Source: Candidatus Tepidiaquacella proteinivora
GTDB taxonomy: Bacteria; Bacteroidota; Ignavibacteria; Tepidaquicellales; Tepidaquicellaceae
Reading direction: 5' to 3'
Assembly: GCA_013348845.1 (NCBI GenBank)
Contig: CP054675.1
Location: 1,683,501 to 1,747,500 of the forward strand
DNA: 64,000 bases
Shown here: positions 1 to 8,556 of the stretch, piece by piece
Layout of the letters: every line of letters starts with the position of its first letter
Position numbering within the stretch: the stretch's first letter is position 1
Program-made: the position numbers and the translations under genes
Notes under the pieces: generated by a model
What the model saw: only the letters and a program-made list of their open reading frames with translations
The model's database searches: none
What the model was told of the DNA's origin: nothing

Positions 1-285
1 TCCCTTCTGAGGCTTCGGGGTTATTGTACCAATTTCTAAATGTGAAAATCCTATTAACTCCCAAAACAGAATTGCAATACCATCTTTATCCATACCTGCG
101 GCAAGACCAAGTCGGTTTTTAAACCTGCAATTGTTTAATATAAATTCTTCATTCCTTTCCTTAAAACGAAATGATTTTTTTAAAAGGGGATAAAGTATAT
201 TAATTTTAGAGGCACAAAAAAGAACAAAGTTGTGCGCTAACTCAGGGTCAAGTAAGAACAATATTTTTCTTATTAACTTATACAA
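1..285 (-). CDS. pyrD: Dihydroorotate dehydrogenase (quinone), class 2, N-terminal part
   Basis: Reading frame of 95 codons running off the left edge of the window. It oxidises dihydroorotate to orotate in pyrimidine synthesis, at the membrane with quinone as acceptor. The translation opens MYKLIRKILFLLDPELAHNF, matching the membrane-associating N-terminal helix of class 2 enzymes (LDPE-AH). It continues into the FMN-binding segment GLAAGMDKDG (residues 60-69) and EIGTITPKPQ (84-93), the hallmark of the family. The start is a TTG at 285-283; an in-frame TAA lies 6 codons upstream and no ATG is better placed. The C-terminal three quarters lie outside the window. Confidence 0.9.
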   Translation of the reverse strand, partial: MYKLIRKILFLLDPELAHNFVLFCASKINILYPLLKKSFRFKERNEEFILNNCRFKNRLGLAAGMDKDGIAILFWELIGFSHLEIGTITPKPQKG

Positions 286-415
286 AATAATTTACAATTA
301 GAAAAATTAAGAATTAAATTATAATAATGATATTCAAATTAAATAGTTAATCTTTGGGTTTATATTTTTATTCATTTAAACAAAAATAAAATTTTGTTAT
401 TTTTATATTGAAAAC

Positions 416-490
416 CGGAGCGTAGCGTAGCCTGGATATCGCGCCTGCTTTGGGAGCAGGAGGTCGCTGGTTCGAATCCAGCCGTTCCGA
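416..490 (+). tRNA. tRNA-Pro (anticodon UGG)
   Basis: Full cloverleaf of 75 nt. The acceptor stem CGGAGCG (416-422) pairs with CGTTCCG (483-489), with one G-T pair. The anticodon stem CCTGC/GCAGG (444-448/456-460) encloses a 7-nt loop with TGG at 451-453. The T arm GCTGG-TTCGAAT-CCAGC is at 466-482 and the discriminator is A490. CCA is not encoded. The gene stands alone between pyrD and a membrane-protein gene. Confidence 0.95.
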
Positions 491-813
491 CAGGGAAATT
501 ATATATATCATCATAAAAAAATTTCGACAAAAATCTTAATTAAAGTGTATTCGAATTTATTCAGTAATTCTCTTTTCCTATCTTTCAACTGAAAATAAAT
601 ATTTTTCAGGAAAGGATTTTCATATATTTCAATAATACCATTTTAAAAAGTTTTTTTCATTAATTAACAAATTTGAGCATTTATTTATAATTTAGTCTTA
701 GTAAGAACTAAGGATCTTACTTTTAAGAGAAAAAAAATTACATTTACTTTAATAGAAAATTTACATAAAATAAAATGTTAAATTAATTATTAAACTTTAA
801 AAAAGGAGTTATT
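491..813. other. Intergenic, AT-rich
   Basis: About 320 nt between tRNA-Pro and the DUF5684 gene. I see no open frame or RNA gene. There is a small dyad (CTTAGT/ACTAAG, 697-712). The good ribosome-binding site AAAGGAG just before the ATG at 814 supports that start. Confidence 0.6.
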
Positions 814-1275
814 ATGAAAATTTTAGCTTTACTTTTAAACTTCATCATTCTTCAAACAAGATATCGATATTATGAATATGATGATAGAGAAGCAGTGGGG
901 ATTGCTGTTGGTCTCTTAATTTTTTATATCATTTTGATATTAATATTTATAGCTCTTTACATTATTCCGTTATGGAAAATTTTTGTAAAAGCGGGAAAAC
1001 CAGGTTGGGCGGCTATAATACCAATTTATAATACTATTGTTCTTCTTGAAATTGTCGGGAGGCCAATTTGGTGGATAATATTGTTCCTTATTCCTTGTGT
1101 AAATATTGTGTTTAATATAATTGTTTGTATTGATCTTGCAAAGTCTTTTGGCAAAGATGCTGCTTTTGGAATTGGATTAGCATTACTTTCAATTATTTTC
1201 TTCCCGATTCTCGGGTTCGGAAGCGCCCAATATATTGGTCCATCTGTAAACCCTGAAAAACCTTCATCTATTTAA
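814..1275 (+). CDS. DUF5684-family small membrane protein
   Basis: A 153-residue inner-membrane protein of the DUF5684 type, often mis-named signal peptidase I in databases. Visible are a short hydrophobic N-terminus (1-13), three membrane segments (about 28-52, 84-106 and 114-135), and the family motif AGKPGWAAIIPIYN (60-73) in the cytosolic loop. There is no Ser/Lys catalytic pair, so it is not a signal peptidase. Biochemical function is unknown. The start is fixed by a strong AAAGGAG Shine-Dalgarno. It is followed 15 nt later by a DUF2752 gene, probably in the same unit unless the hairpin at 1315-1349 terminates transcription. Confidence 0.8.
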   Translation: MKILALLLNFIILQTRYRYYEYDDREAVGIAVGLLIFYIILILIFIALYIIPLWKIFVKAGKPGWAAIIPIYNTIVLLEIVGRPIWWIILFLIPCVNIVFNIIVCIDLAKSFGKDAAFGIGLALLSIIFFPILGFGSAQYIGPSVNPEKPSSI

Positions 1276-1290
1276 TTAAGATTTTCTATT

Positions 1291-1674
1291 TTGATTTTCA
1301 AAAATCAAAAATTAAAAACAGCTGCGGTATTATTTACCGCAGCTGTTTTAATCATTATATTATACACATTAAATCCAACAGAATATAAATATTATCCCCC
1401 GTGTTATTTTAAAGAAATAACAGGATATTTATGTCCTGGCTGTGGCGGAATAAGGGCAACTCATTTATTGTTAAGGGGGCAAATTTTTGAAGCTGTTAAG
1501 AGTAATTTGTTAATTGTATTATTTATTCCGATAATTTCTTATTATTTAATATCAGAAATTATATTTTTAATTTTCAATAAAAAACTACCACCTTTCAATC
1601 CTCCTTTATTTGTTATTATTGTTTTTATAGTTATAATAATATGTTATTGGATACTTAGAAATATAAATATATAA
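1291..1674 (+). CDS. DUF2752 membrane protein
   Basis: A 127-residue protein with the DUF2752 signature: C38 in PPCYF, then CPGCGGIRATH (48-58) between the first and second membrane segments (about 10-27, 71-95, 105-123). Family function is unknown; the cysteines suggest metal binding or redox. The start is a TTG at 1291 with no clear ribosome-binding site. Later starts would remove the first membrane helix, which the family normally has. Unusually, codons 9-20 form a perfect 15-bp hairpin (1315-1349) that would otherwise be called the terminator of the upstream gene. Confidence 0.75.
   Translation: MIFKNQKLKTAAVLFTAAVLIIILYTLNPTEYKYYPPCYFKEITGYLCPGCGGIRATHLLLRGQIFEAVKSNLLIVLFIPIISYYLISEIIFLIFNKKLPPFNPPLFVIIVFIVIIICYWILRNINI
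1315..1349 (+). terminator. Perfect 15-bp hairpin, terminator- or attenuator-like, inside the DUF2752 start
   Basis: Arms AAAACAGCTGCGGTA (1315-1329) and TACCGCAGCTGTTTT (1335-1349) pair without mismatch around a 5-nt loop. The GC-rich core and 3' T run look like a Rho-independent terminator 40 nt after the DUF5684 stop. The same bases encode the first membrane helix of the DUF2752 protein, so the hairpin may act as an attenuator or partial terminator. Confidence 0.6.
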
Positions 1675-1730
1675 TTACCCCAATATTTCAGAAATGATTA
1701 ATTATTGAATAAAATTTTTAGTTTACAAAT

Positions 1731-2723
1731 TTATTTAGTAAATTGAAATGATTCTATAACCGCTTTAAATCTATCTTTATAATTAAGGTACATCCCAACA
1801 GGAACTGAAGACTGAATAAAATAAAAGAATGATTCTCTTATTATATAATAATCAAGAAAGGTAATTTTTTGTTGTTTTCCGCCTCTTACTTCTGTGGCGT
1901 CATATTTTAAATGCGCAGCAGGAATACCATCAACTGTTGTATAGATTTTCAAATCAACCCGTAAATCTTTTCTTTTTTCCCTTATTCCTTCAATCAATTC
2001 CTCAAAATCAAGGTCTTTGGCATTAATCCCTTTAAATTCGTCATTATCATAAACATCAACGGTAATAATAGCAAGGTTTGTATTATCCATCGCTTTATAA
2101 GGAATATAAGTAGATTGAACAGTCCAGCCTTCTGGAAATGCTATTCTAAAATTATATTTTGTGTTTGAAACAAATTTTCCTGTTTTTGATCCAGTTAAAG
2201 AAAAAGTGTAAACATACCCTTTAGCGGTTTCTTCAAAAGATGGAAAAAGATTAACCTTTGCTTCAAGTTGAATAACATATAATAGTGTACCATTTAGAAA
2301 ATAATATTGACCTATTTGCATATTGTCGTCATCTTTTTTTGCATAATATGTTGCATACAGAATTTTATTGTTATCTATCGTTTCTGTTTCTGATTGTATG
2401 AAGGTAACATCAGTAAATGATTTTTTCAGTAAATTTATAAAGTGGTTAATTCCTACGTTTTCAATCGTTTTACCAGCATAATAGCCATCATCATATATGA
2501 TAACTGACAAAGTTGAACCGTTTTCATTTTCTGCAACTACTAAATCTGCATTTTCCGGAGATGGTTCATAAGAAATTTTCCATGTTTTGGGTAAATTTAT
2601 TCTATATGCATATTTTCCGTTTATATAAGTCTGAGAATACAATATATTAGAAAAAGCAAAGATTATTATAATAAGTAAAAAGATTTTTATGAATTTAGTT
2701 TTATTTTTATTGTTTTGTTTCAT
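1731..2723 (-). CDS. Exported protein with two PsbP/DcrB-like domains
   Basis: A 330-residue protein with a basic N-terminus and hydrophobic segment (12-29) ending in NILYSQ, a typical signal peptide of this lineage. The mature part has two similar halves of about 150 residues. Each begins with a Tyr/Phe-rich strand followed by a proline-Lys/Glu-x-Trp motif (LPKTWKI at 44-50 and FPEGWTV near 196). This pattern belongs to the PsbP/Mog1/DcrB-like fold, compact periplasmic domains found in lipoproteins. No catalytic residues are evident. It is the last gene of a reverse-strand group with a receiver-like protein and a subtilase. The family assignment rests on pattern only. Confidence 0.6.
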   Translation of the reverse strand: MKQNNKNKTKFIKIFLLIIIIFAFSNILYSQTYINGKYAYRINLPKTWKISYEPSPENADLVVAENENGSTLSVIIYDDGYYAGKTIENVGINHFINLLKKSFTDVTFIQSETETIDNNKILYATYYAKKDDDNMQIGQYYFLNGTLLYVIQLEAKVNLFPSFEETAKGYVYTFSLTGSKTGKFVSNTKYNFRIAFPEGWTVQSTYIPYKAMDNTNLAIITVDVYDNDEFKGINAKDLDFEELIEGIREKRKDLRVDLKIYTTVDGIPAAHLKYDATEVRGGKQQKITFLDYYIIRESFFYFIQSSVPVGMYLNYKDRFKAVIESFQFTK

Positions 2724-2796
2724 AGTTAAACTCCTTGTAATAAATATAATTAATATATTTTATATAATTAATATAATATTTTATCTTACCAATAAT

Positions 2797-3198
2797 TTAT
2801 TCTTCCCGGGGCTTATTAAAATCACTATCTTTATACTTAATAAATTTATTTAAGAGATTTAGTAATTCATTTGATTCTTCACTTTTTCCTGTTTTATCAT
2901 TCATCCAATCATTTTGTGTAAGGATAATGTTATGGTTATTATTAGGGTTTGTAAAAATCACTACAGGGGTTTTTATTTGCTTTAGTTTTATATTTTTCAA
3001 GAGTTTTTCTCCTTCTTTTTCATTGCCCGAATAATCAAGTATAACAAACTTGTATTTTCCTTTTTCAATAATGTTGAGTACTTCATTTCGATTAAATTCT
3101 TTATCAAATAAACTTTCATGTTGAGAAAAAAATTGTGTAATATATTCAAGTTTATAGTTATTATTTGGGGTAATTACTATTTTTACTGCTTTCGACAT
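2797..3198 (-). CDS. Degenerate response-regulator receiver-like protein
   Basis: A 133-residue soluble protein resembling a CheY-type receiver. It has a beta-strand start (VKIVITPN), the phospho-acceptor-like Asp in FVILDYS (D55), and a strand ending in Thr at IFTN (T83). The acidic pair expected after strand 1 is replaced by Pro-Asn-Asn and the conserved C-terminal Lys is not obvious, so phosphorylation by the usual Mg-dependent chemistry is doubtful. It has no output domain. It lies 25 nt after the end of the subtilase gene and 73 nt before the PsbP-like gene, so the three may be co-transcribed. It could be a pseudo-receiver used as a protein-protein module. Confidence 0.5.
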   Translation of the reverse strand: MSKAVKIVITPNNNYKLEYITQFFSQHESLFDKEFNRNEVLNIIEKGKYKFVILDYSGNEKEGEKLLKNIKLKQIKTPVVIFTNPNNNHNIILTQNDWMNDKTGKSEESNELLNLLNKFIKYKDSDFNKPREE

Positions 3199-3223
3199 AA
3201 AACTTTATAAAAGTATTAATATT

Positions 3224-5032
3224 TTAGTATAAGCTAATTAATAATTTCAACGCACCCTCCGGATTAAGTTTGCCATATCCCCATTTTGTATTTGGGGTAT
3301 TACCTGTAAACTTATCCTGAATAGCAGTTGATAGCAAAATATTTCTAATTATCGTATGGGTAAGGCTTCTTTCATACTGTAGCATAAGTGCAGCTGTTCC
3401 AACAACGTGGGGAGCGGCAGAACTCGTACCGCTGAAAATCCCATATTTATTACCCTTTTCAACTGTAAAAGTAGTATGTCCTGGAGCGCAAATATCAGTA
3501 CCCATTTTTCCCGAAATATTATATCCAATCCCACTATATGAACATAGGTTATTCAATTTACCATATCCGGGCCATTCCATATTAACAACATAAGCACCCA
3601 CTGCAACAATACTATCAGCAGTACTTGGAAACGTAACGGTTCCTTCGGGGGTAATTTTATCAGAGACCCAACGGGTTGAACCCGACCAGGACTGAGAAAC
3701 ATCTACAATAAAACCATCTAAAACAATATCATTTTCTGTTTGAGCTGTAATTATCCAACTACCATTAACTGTACCTGAGTCTTGTTTGGAAAATCCAAAT
3801 CTAAGCATTACGGTATTTCTTGAGGAAACGTCTCTTGAATAAAAAATATTATAGTTCCCTAATGAAAAAAATTCCGCTCCTTGTTTAATTTCTTTAGTTG
3901 TTTTTCCTTCCGGGGTTGTAATCCAAAATGATACAAGATTTTCGGAGCCCTTCCATATAAACGAAACAAAAGCTCCGTCCACTTTTTTCCCTTCAGATTC
4001 CTTTGGTGATATAAACTTGTAAGTTGTTTTTTGATTTGCTGAAAGAGTATCTTTCAAATGCATATTTCCATCTGCAAGGTTACCCGCACCTCCAACTATA
4101 AAAATTCCTTCGCGTGCCATTTGGTTGACTAACTCTTCTTCTTCCGTGGAACCATCCATAAATTCCCACATCCATTCGCCATCTTCAAAAAGCAGAATAT
4201 TAACTTTTTCTTCTTTTATAAAATTAATCAGGTCAGGAAAGTTTCTAACAAATCTGGGTGTATAATCATAAAATATGTTTGCCATAACAATTTCTGCATC
4301 AGGAGCAAATCCATGTAGTTTTTGGACTCCGTAATGTCCACCGCATATAATTCCACATACCCCGGTACCATGTCCAATACTATCCGGTTCGGCTTTTATC
4401 AAATCTATTCCTCTTCGCCTTATTGTTCCGTTTTTTTCTCTTATTGCACGAATTTTGGAGGTCTTTAGCGCTACAATCTTCTCAGAAATATCAAGTTTAT
4501 TGTTCTTATTAACATCTATCGAAACAAAAAGAGGCTCGCCATATGTTGGGTCATTTTCTGTAAAACCTTTTTCTTCTCCGAAGTCTCGTTTTTTATTTCC
4601 GTTCAAATCTAAATACAGAAAATCAAAGTCAGGTTCGTATACTCCCTGCTTTGAAGAAATTAATCCATAAGTGTTATTCCAAATTTCAAGTACTTCCAAA
4701 ATTTCCTCTGTATCCAATTTTCCATTTTTATTAAAATCTACTCCATCAACTTCTGGGGTAAATACGTTATCTTTATTTACATCAACCCAATCATATTCGC
4801 CACCATCGGCAAAGAAAAACATTGGATGAAAGATATCTACACCGGAATCAATATCTCCAATTACAACTCCTTTCCCTGTTAAAGGATTTCCTTCTTTATC
4901 ATAAAACTTTTCCTTTAAAATTGTTGTAATCCAAATATCACTTTTCTGAGAATAGATTAATGCCGGGTTTAGTATAAACAGAATAAGTAATATAATTATA
5001 TGTTTTTTGTTCAAGTTTTTTAAAATTTTCAT
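3224..5032 (-). CDS. Exported subtilisin-family (S8) serine peptidase with inserted calcium-loop motifs
   Basis: A 602-residue protein with a signal peptide (1-29, ends IYSQ). The catalytic triad of S8 peptidases is complete: D62 in IGDIDSGVD, H221 in GHGTGVCG, S537 in FSGTSSAAPH, with the oxyanion Asn at N318. Between Asp and His lies an unusually long (about 120 residues) insert with repeated Dx(N/D)xN-type loops (about 84-92, 99-110, 142-153, 173-184) like EF-hand or dockerin calcium loops. A beta-rich domain (about 330-450) is inserted between N318 and S537. I see no C-terminal T9SS sorting domain; the chain ends shortly after the catalytic core. Probably a secreted, calcium-stabilised protease. 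Confidence 0.88.
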   Translation of the reverse strand: MKILKNLNKKHIIILLILFILNPALIYSQKSDIWITTILKEKFYDKEGNPLTGKGVVIGDIDSGVDIFHPMFFFADGGEYDWVDVNKDNVFTPEVDGVDFNKNGKLDTEEILEVLEIWNNTYGLISSKQGVYEPDFDFLYLDLNGNKKRDFGEEKGFTENDPTYGEPLFVSIDVNKNNKLDISEKIVALKTSKIRAIREKNGTIRRRGIDLIKAEPDSIGHGTGVCGIICGGHYGVQKLHGFAPDAEIVMANIFYDYTPRFVRNFPDLINFIKEEKVNILLFEDGEWMWEFMDGSTEEEELVNQMAREGIFIVGGAGNLADGNMHLKDTLSANQKTTYKFISPKESEGKKVDGAFVSFIWKGSENLVSFWITTPEGKTTKEIKQGAEFFSLGNYNIFYSRDVSSRNTVMLRFGFSKQDSGTVNGSWIITAQTENDIVLDGFIVDVSQSWSGSTRWVSDKITPEGTVTFPSTADSIVAVGAYVVNMEWPGYGKLNNLCSYSGIGYNISGKMGTDICAPGHTTFTVEKGNKYGIFSGTSSAAPHVVGTAALMLQYERSLTHTIIRNILLSTAIQDKFTGNTPNTKWGYGKLNPEGALKLLISLY

Positions 5033-5239
5033 AATTGGTTTTAATTTTACTAATTTATAAATATAAAAATAACAGGTTAATATTTATATGTATTTTCTAT
5101 TATAGTTGTTTCATTAATAATAATGTGTTTTAGCAAGAATAACTCTATTTGCTCACCAACAAAAATATTTTCTTAATACCTAATTTAAATAGAAGATTAT
5201 ATATAAATAGGTTATTTTTGTTAAATTTTAATTATCAAA

Positions 5240-6388
5240 ATGAATCCCACCAGAGCTGAAATATCTTTGAAAAGGTTAGAAGATAATTATAATGAGATTA
5301 GAAAACATTTACAAAAAGCAAAGCCAAATAAAAAAATTAAAATATGTGCTGTTGTAAAAGCTAATGCTTATGGACATGGTTTGAGAGAAATCAGTCAGAA
5401 ACTGGTTTCCTTAGGAGTTGATTATTTAGGGGTTGCAAACTATGATGAAGCAATTAAGTTGAGAACTCATATTCCAAAAGCAAAAATTCTTGTATTTGGA
5501 ACCTTAATACACTCAAAACTTAAGCCTGCTGCTTATGTGTCAAAACTATTAAAATATAACTTAGTTGCAACTGTAGCATCTTTAAGTACTGCAAAGTTTT
5601 TGGATTTTTATAGTAAAAAGTTAAATAGAAAATTTAAGGTTCATATAAAAATTGATACTGGATTAAAAAGAATTGGTTTCGATGTTAAAAGAGCATTTAA
5701 AAACGTTGAACAGATCTTCAATTACAAAAATTTAGAAATTGAGGGAATATTTACTCACTTTGCAACTTCAGAAAGCAGAGATAAATCTTTTGCTCGTCTG
5801 CAGTTGAATAAATTTAATGAACTGCTTTATAATTTGAAAAAGGCAGGCATGGAATTTCCGATCGTTCATTGCGCAAATAGTGGGGCTATACTTAATATAA
5901 AGGATTCATATTTTGATATGGTTAGACCCGGCTTAATACTTTATGGATATTTCCCTTCTGATGAGACAAAACATAAAATAAACATAAAACCAATAATGAA
6001 TCTTAAGTCAAAGGTCACGTTTATTAAAAGAGTTGATGCAAACACGAGCATATCATATGGAAGAAAATATTTCACTGATAGAAAAGTTTTTATTGGTTCG
6101 ATTCCAATAGGATATGGGGATGGATATTGGAGAGCATTTTCAGGAAAAGGTAAAGTATTTATAAATCATAAAACTTATCCAATTGTAGGCGCAATAACAA
6201 TGGACTGGTTAATGATAAATCTTGGAGTGCAAACAGATGTAAGAATTGGCGATGATGTTCTTTTGATGGGTATGGAAAATAGTAATTACATTGGGGCTGA
6301 CACGCTCGCTAAGATTGCAGGCACAATACCTTACGAAATTATTTGTGCTGTTGCCGACAGAGTGCCAAGGGTTTATCTCGATTATTAG
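5240..6388 (+). CDS. alr: Alanine racemase
   Basis: A 382-residue PLP enzyme that interconverts L- and D-alanine for peptidoglycan. The PLP lysine is K40 in AVVKANAYGHG. The second catalytic base is Y273 in ISYGRKY. The barrel motifs KIDTGLKRIGF (about 137-147) and MVRPGLILYG (about 227-236) are intact. The ATG at 5240 is well placed for the family N-terminus. It is transcribed away from the subtilase and followed after 66 nt by the DUF47/Pit genes, perhaps by chance rather than function. Confidence 0.95.
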   Translation: MNPTRAEISLKRLEDNYNEIRKHLQKAKPNKKIKICAVVKANAYGHGLREISQKLVSLGVDYLGVANYDEAIKLRTHIPKAKILVFGTLIHSKLKPAAYVSKLLKYNLVATVASLSTAKFLDFYSKKLNRKFKVHIKIDTGLKRIGFDVKRAFKNVEQIFNYKNLEIEGIFTHFATSESRDKSFARLQLNKFNELLYNLKKAGMEFPIVHCANSGAILNIKDSYFDMVRPGLILYGYFPSDETKHKINIKPIMNLKSKVTFIKRVDANTSISYGRKYFTDRKVFIGSIPIGYGDGYWRAFSGKGKVFINHKTYPIVGAITMDWLMINLGVQTDVRIGDDVLLMGMENSNYIGADTLAKIAGTIPYEIICAVADRVPRVYLDY

Positions 6389-6454
6389 CATTATTAAAAA
6401 CTACATTTCTTTTTTATTTAGAAATCACAATGTTTGTAAGTTAAATTTTCTAAT

Positions 6455-7078
6455 ATGAGTATATTAAAAAAAGCTTTACCGAAAAAACAAAGTTTTTATA
6501 TTTTACTAATACAACTTGCTGAAAAGATAAACGAGGCAACAGAGTTGCTTCATAATTTATTAAGCGATAAAGAAATATTACTTGAAAATGCTTCTAAAAT
6601 ACATATTCTGGAAAACGACTGTGATGAAATTGCTCACTCAATAATAAATAAATTAAATGAAACATTCGTCACTCCTCTTGATAAGGAAGATATTTACCAA
6701 TTAACAAATGCTCTTGATGATGTAATTGATTCAATTGACTCAATAGCAAGAAGAATGTGTGTTTACAAGCTTAAAAAGAGCACTGTTTTTGGTCCTCAGC
6801 TTTCCAGCATCCTACTCTCGCAAACAAGACTTATAGTAGAAATAGTTAAATCATTAGAAAAAGGGGAACAAACATTAACAAAAATTATAGCAATTAAGAA
6901 TTTAGAAACAGAAGGTGATTCGGTGTTTAAAGATGCTTTAACCCTCTTGTTTGAAAAACAAAAGGATGTCATAGAATTAATAAAAGAAAAAGAAATTCTC
7001 GAAATTACTGAAAAAGCCGTTGATAGATGTCAACGAGTTGCTACTGTTATGGAAGGTATTTTAATTAAAAACGGATAA
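6455..7078 (+). CDS. DUF47 (PhoU-like) Pit accessory protein
   Basis: A 207-residue all-helical cytosolic protein of the DUF47/TIGR00153 family, distantly related to PhoU. These proteins are regularly encoded next to Pit phosphate transporters and are thought to regulate them. The acidic metal-binding type motifs of the fold are seen as LENDCDEIAH (about 51-60) and NLETEGDSVFKD (about 150-161), one in each three-helix half. The downstream pit gene starts 9 nt after this stop, supporting translational coupling. Confidence 0.9.
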   Translation: MSILKKALPKKQSFYILLIQLAEKINEATELLHNLLSDKEILLENASKIHILENDCDEIAHSIINKLNETFVTPLDKEDIYQLTNALDDVIDSIDSIARRMCVYKLKKSTVFGPQLSSILLSQTRLIVEIVKSLEKGEQTLTKIIAIKNLETEGDSVFKDALTLLFEKQKDVIELIKEKEILEITEKAVDRCQRVATVMEGILIKNG

Positions 7079-7087
7079 CTTTACTTA

Positions 7088-8083
7088 ATGTTTCAGCTAA
7101 CTTTATTTATTATAATTCTCGCTTTACTTTTTGATTTTCTTAACGGAATGAATGATGCTGCAAACTCTATTGCAACAATTGTTGCAACAAGAGTTTTAAC
7201 TCCTAAAATTGCTGTAGCATGGGCTGCGTTTTTTAATTTTTCTGCTGCTTTCTTTTTCGGGGTTGAGGTTGCAACAACTATTGGAAAGGGAATTGTTGAA
7301 CCTTCTGCAGTTGATCAATATGTTATTCTTTCTGCTTTAATAGGAGCTATTGTATGGACACATTCCTGTACAAGGTTAGGATTACCGATTAGTGTTTCTC
7401 ATGCACTTGTTGGGGGGTTAGCCGGTTCTGCAATAATTAAAGCAGGTTTCGAATCTTTAATTCCCGCGGGGATTACAAAAGTTGTGATATTTATTTTCCT
7501 TTCACCTATAATTGGATTGGTTCTTGGAACATTATTTATGATTATTGTTATATGGATATTTAAAAATTCCAAGGGAAGCAAAGTGGACAAAATATTCAGA
7601 TACGGACAACTTCTTTCTTCAGCAGCATTTAGTCTTGGACATGGAACAAACGATGCTCAAAAAACAATGGGAATAATTTCTATTTTACTTTATACAAGTG
7701 GGTTTTTGGGGGAAGAATTTTATGTTCCGTTTTGGGTTGTTATAATTTCACATACTGCAATAGGGCTTGGTACATTAGCAGGAGGCTGGCGCGTAATTAA
7801 AACAATGGGAATGAGATTAACTCATTTAAAGCCTGTTGGAGGGTTCTGCGCGGAAACTGCGGGTGCTCTTGTTCTTGGTGGTACAGCAATTTCAGGTATT
7901 CCTGTAAGTACCACACATACAATTGCAGGTGCTATAATGGGGGTTGGTATGGTTAAAAGATTAACTGCTGTTAGATGGGGGCTGGCGGGTAAAATTATTT
8001 GGGCGTGGGTATTGACAATACCATTCTCCGGATTGTGTGGAGCGCTTTCTTATTTTATTATTAAGCAGTTTTTCTTACACTGA
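7088..8083 (+). CDS. pit: Inorganic phosphate transporter, Pit family
   Basis: A 331-residue integral membrane protein, low-affinity phosphate:cation symporter type. The duplicated signature of the family is present: FLNGMNDAANSIAT (17-30) in the first half and LGHGTNDAQKTMG (about 182-194) in the second. About ten membrane segments are visible. It ends in TGA, which shows that TGA is a stop codon in this genome. It is coupled to the DUF47 gene upstream. It could transport phosphate or, as in some bacteria, sulfate. Confidence 0.93.
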   Translation: MFQLTLFIIILALLFDFLNGMNDAANSIATIVATRVLTPKIAVAWAAFFNFSAAFFFGVEVATTIGKGIVEPSAVDQYVILSALIGAIVWTHSCTRLGLPISVSHALVGGLAGSAIIKAGFESLIPAGITKVVIFIFLSPIIGLVLGTLFMIIVIWIFKNSKGSKVDKIFRYGQLLSSAAFSLGHGTNDAQKTMGIISILLYTSGFLGEEFYVPFWVVIISHTAIGLGTLAGGWRVIKTMGMRLTHLKPVGGFCAETAGALVLGGTAISGIPVSTTHTIAGAIMGVGMVKRLTAVRWGLAGKIIWAWVLTIPFSGLCGALSYFIIKQFFLH

Positions 8084-8388
8084 TAAGATTAACCTTTCTA
8101 AAATAAACTTTTATTTGCTAAGTTAATTAATTTTTATTAAAATTTAAAAATATACATATCATATGTTTCAATCCAGAATATTAAAACAAACAAAATAAGG
8201 ATAATATTTGGGGCAACGTTTTTAAAGGGGGCATTTATAATTTTGGGTTAAAATAATTTCGGTTAGTCTCTTATATAAACATAATTTATAAAGATATTAA
8301 GATATTAAGAGATTAAGAGTAGAATAGTTATTCCGAATACAGTTCTCTATAACAATTTTTTTTAGTTGTTATCTATATAAAAACAAAG
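8084..8388. other. Intergenic, AT-rich
   Basis: Roughly 300 nt between pit and tRNA-Phe. It has no open frame of note. A short imperfect repeat of GATATTAA/GATTAA units lies near 8293-8320. I see no clear terminator for pit. Confidence 0.5.
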
Positions 8389-8461
8389 TGGACAGGGGCG
8401 GAATCGAACCGCCGACACATGGATTTTCAGTCCATTGCTCTACCAACTGAGCTACCTGTCC
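8389..8461 (-). tRNA. tRNA-Phe (anticodon GAA)
   Basis: On the reverse strand the 73-nt sequence starts GGACAGGTAGCTCAGTTGG and folds as a canonical tRNA. The acceptor GGACAGG pairs with CCTGTCC. The anticodon stem ATGGA/TCCAT encloses CTGAAAA with anticodon GAA. The T arm is GGCGG-TTCGATT-CCGCC. The discriminator is A and CCA is not encoded. Confidence 0.96.
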
Positions 8462-8556
8462 ATTGACTATATTCGTTAATATAAAGAACTATTTTATTAA
8501 TATAATAAATATATAAATCTTTTTCAATTATAAATTAAAGATATTCATACGTTAAT

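Noticed and set aside
814-1275. Signal peptidase I
   Set aside because: DUF5684 proteins often carry this name, but no Ser-Lys catalytic motifs are present.
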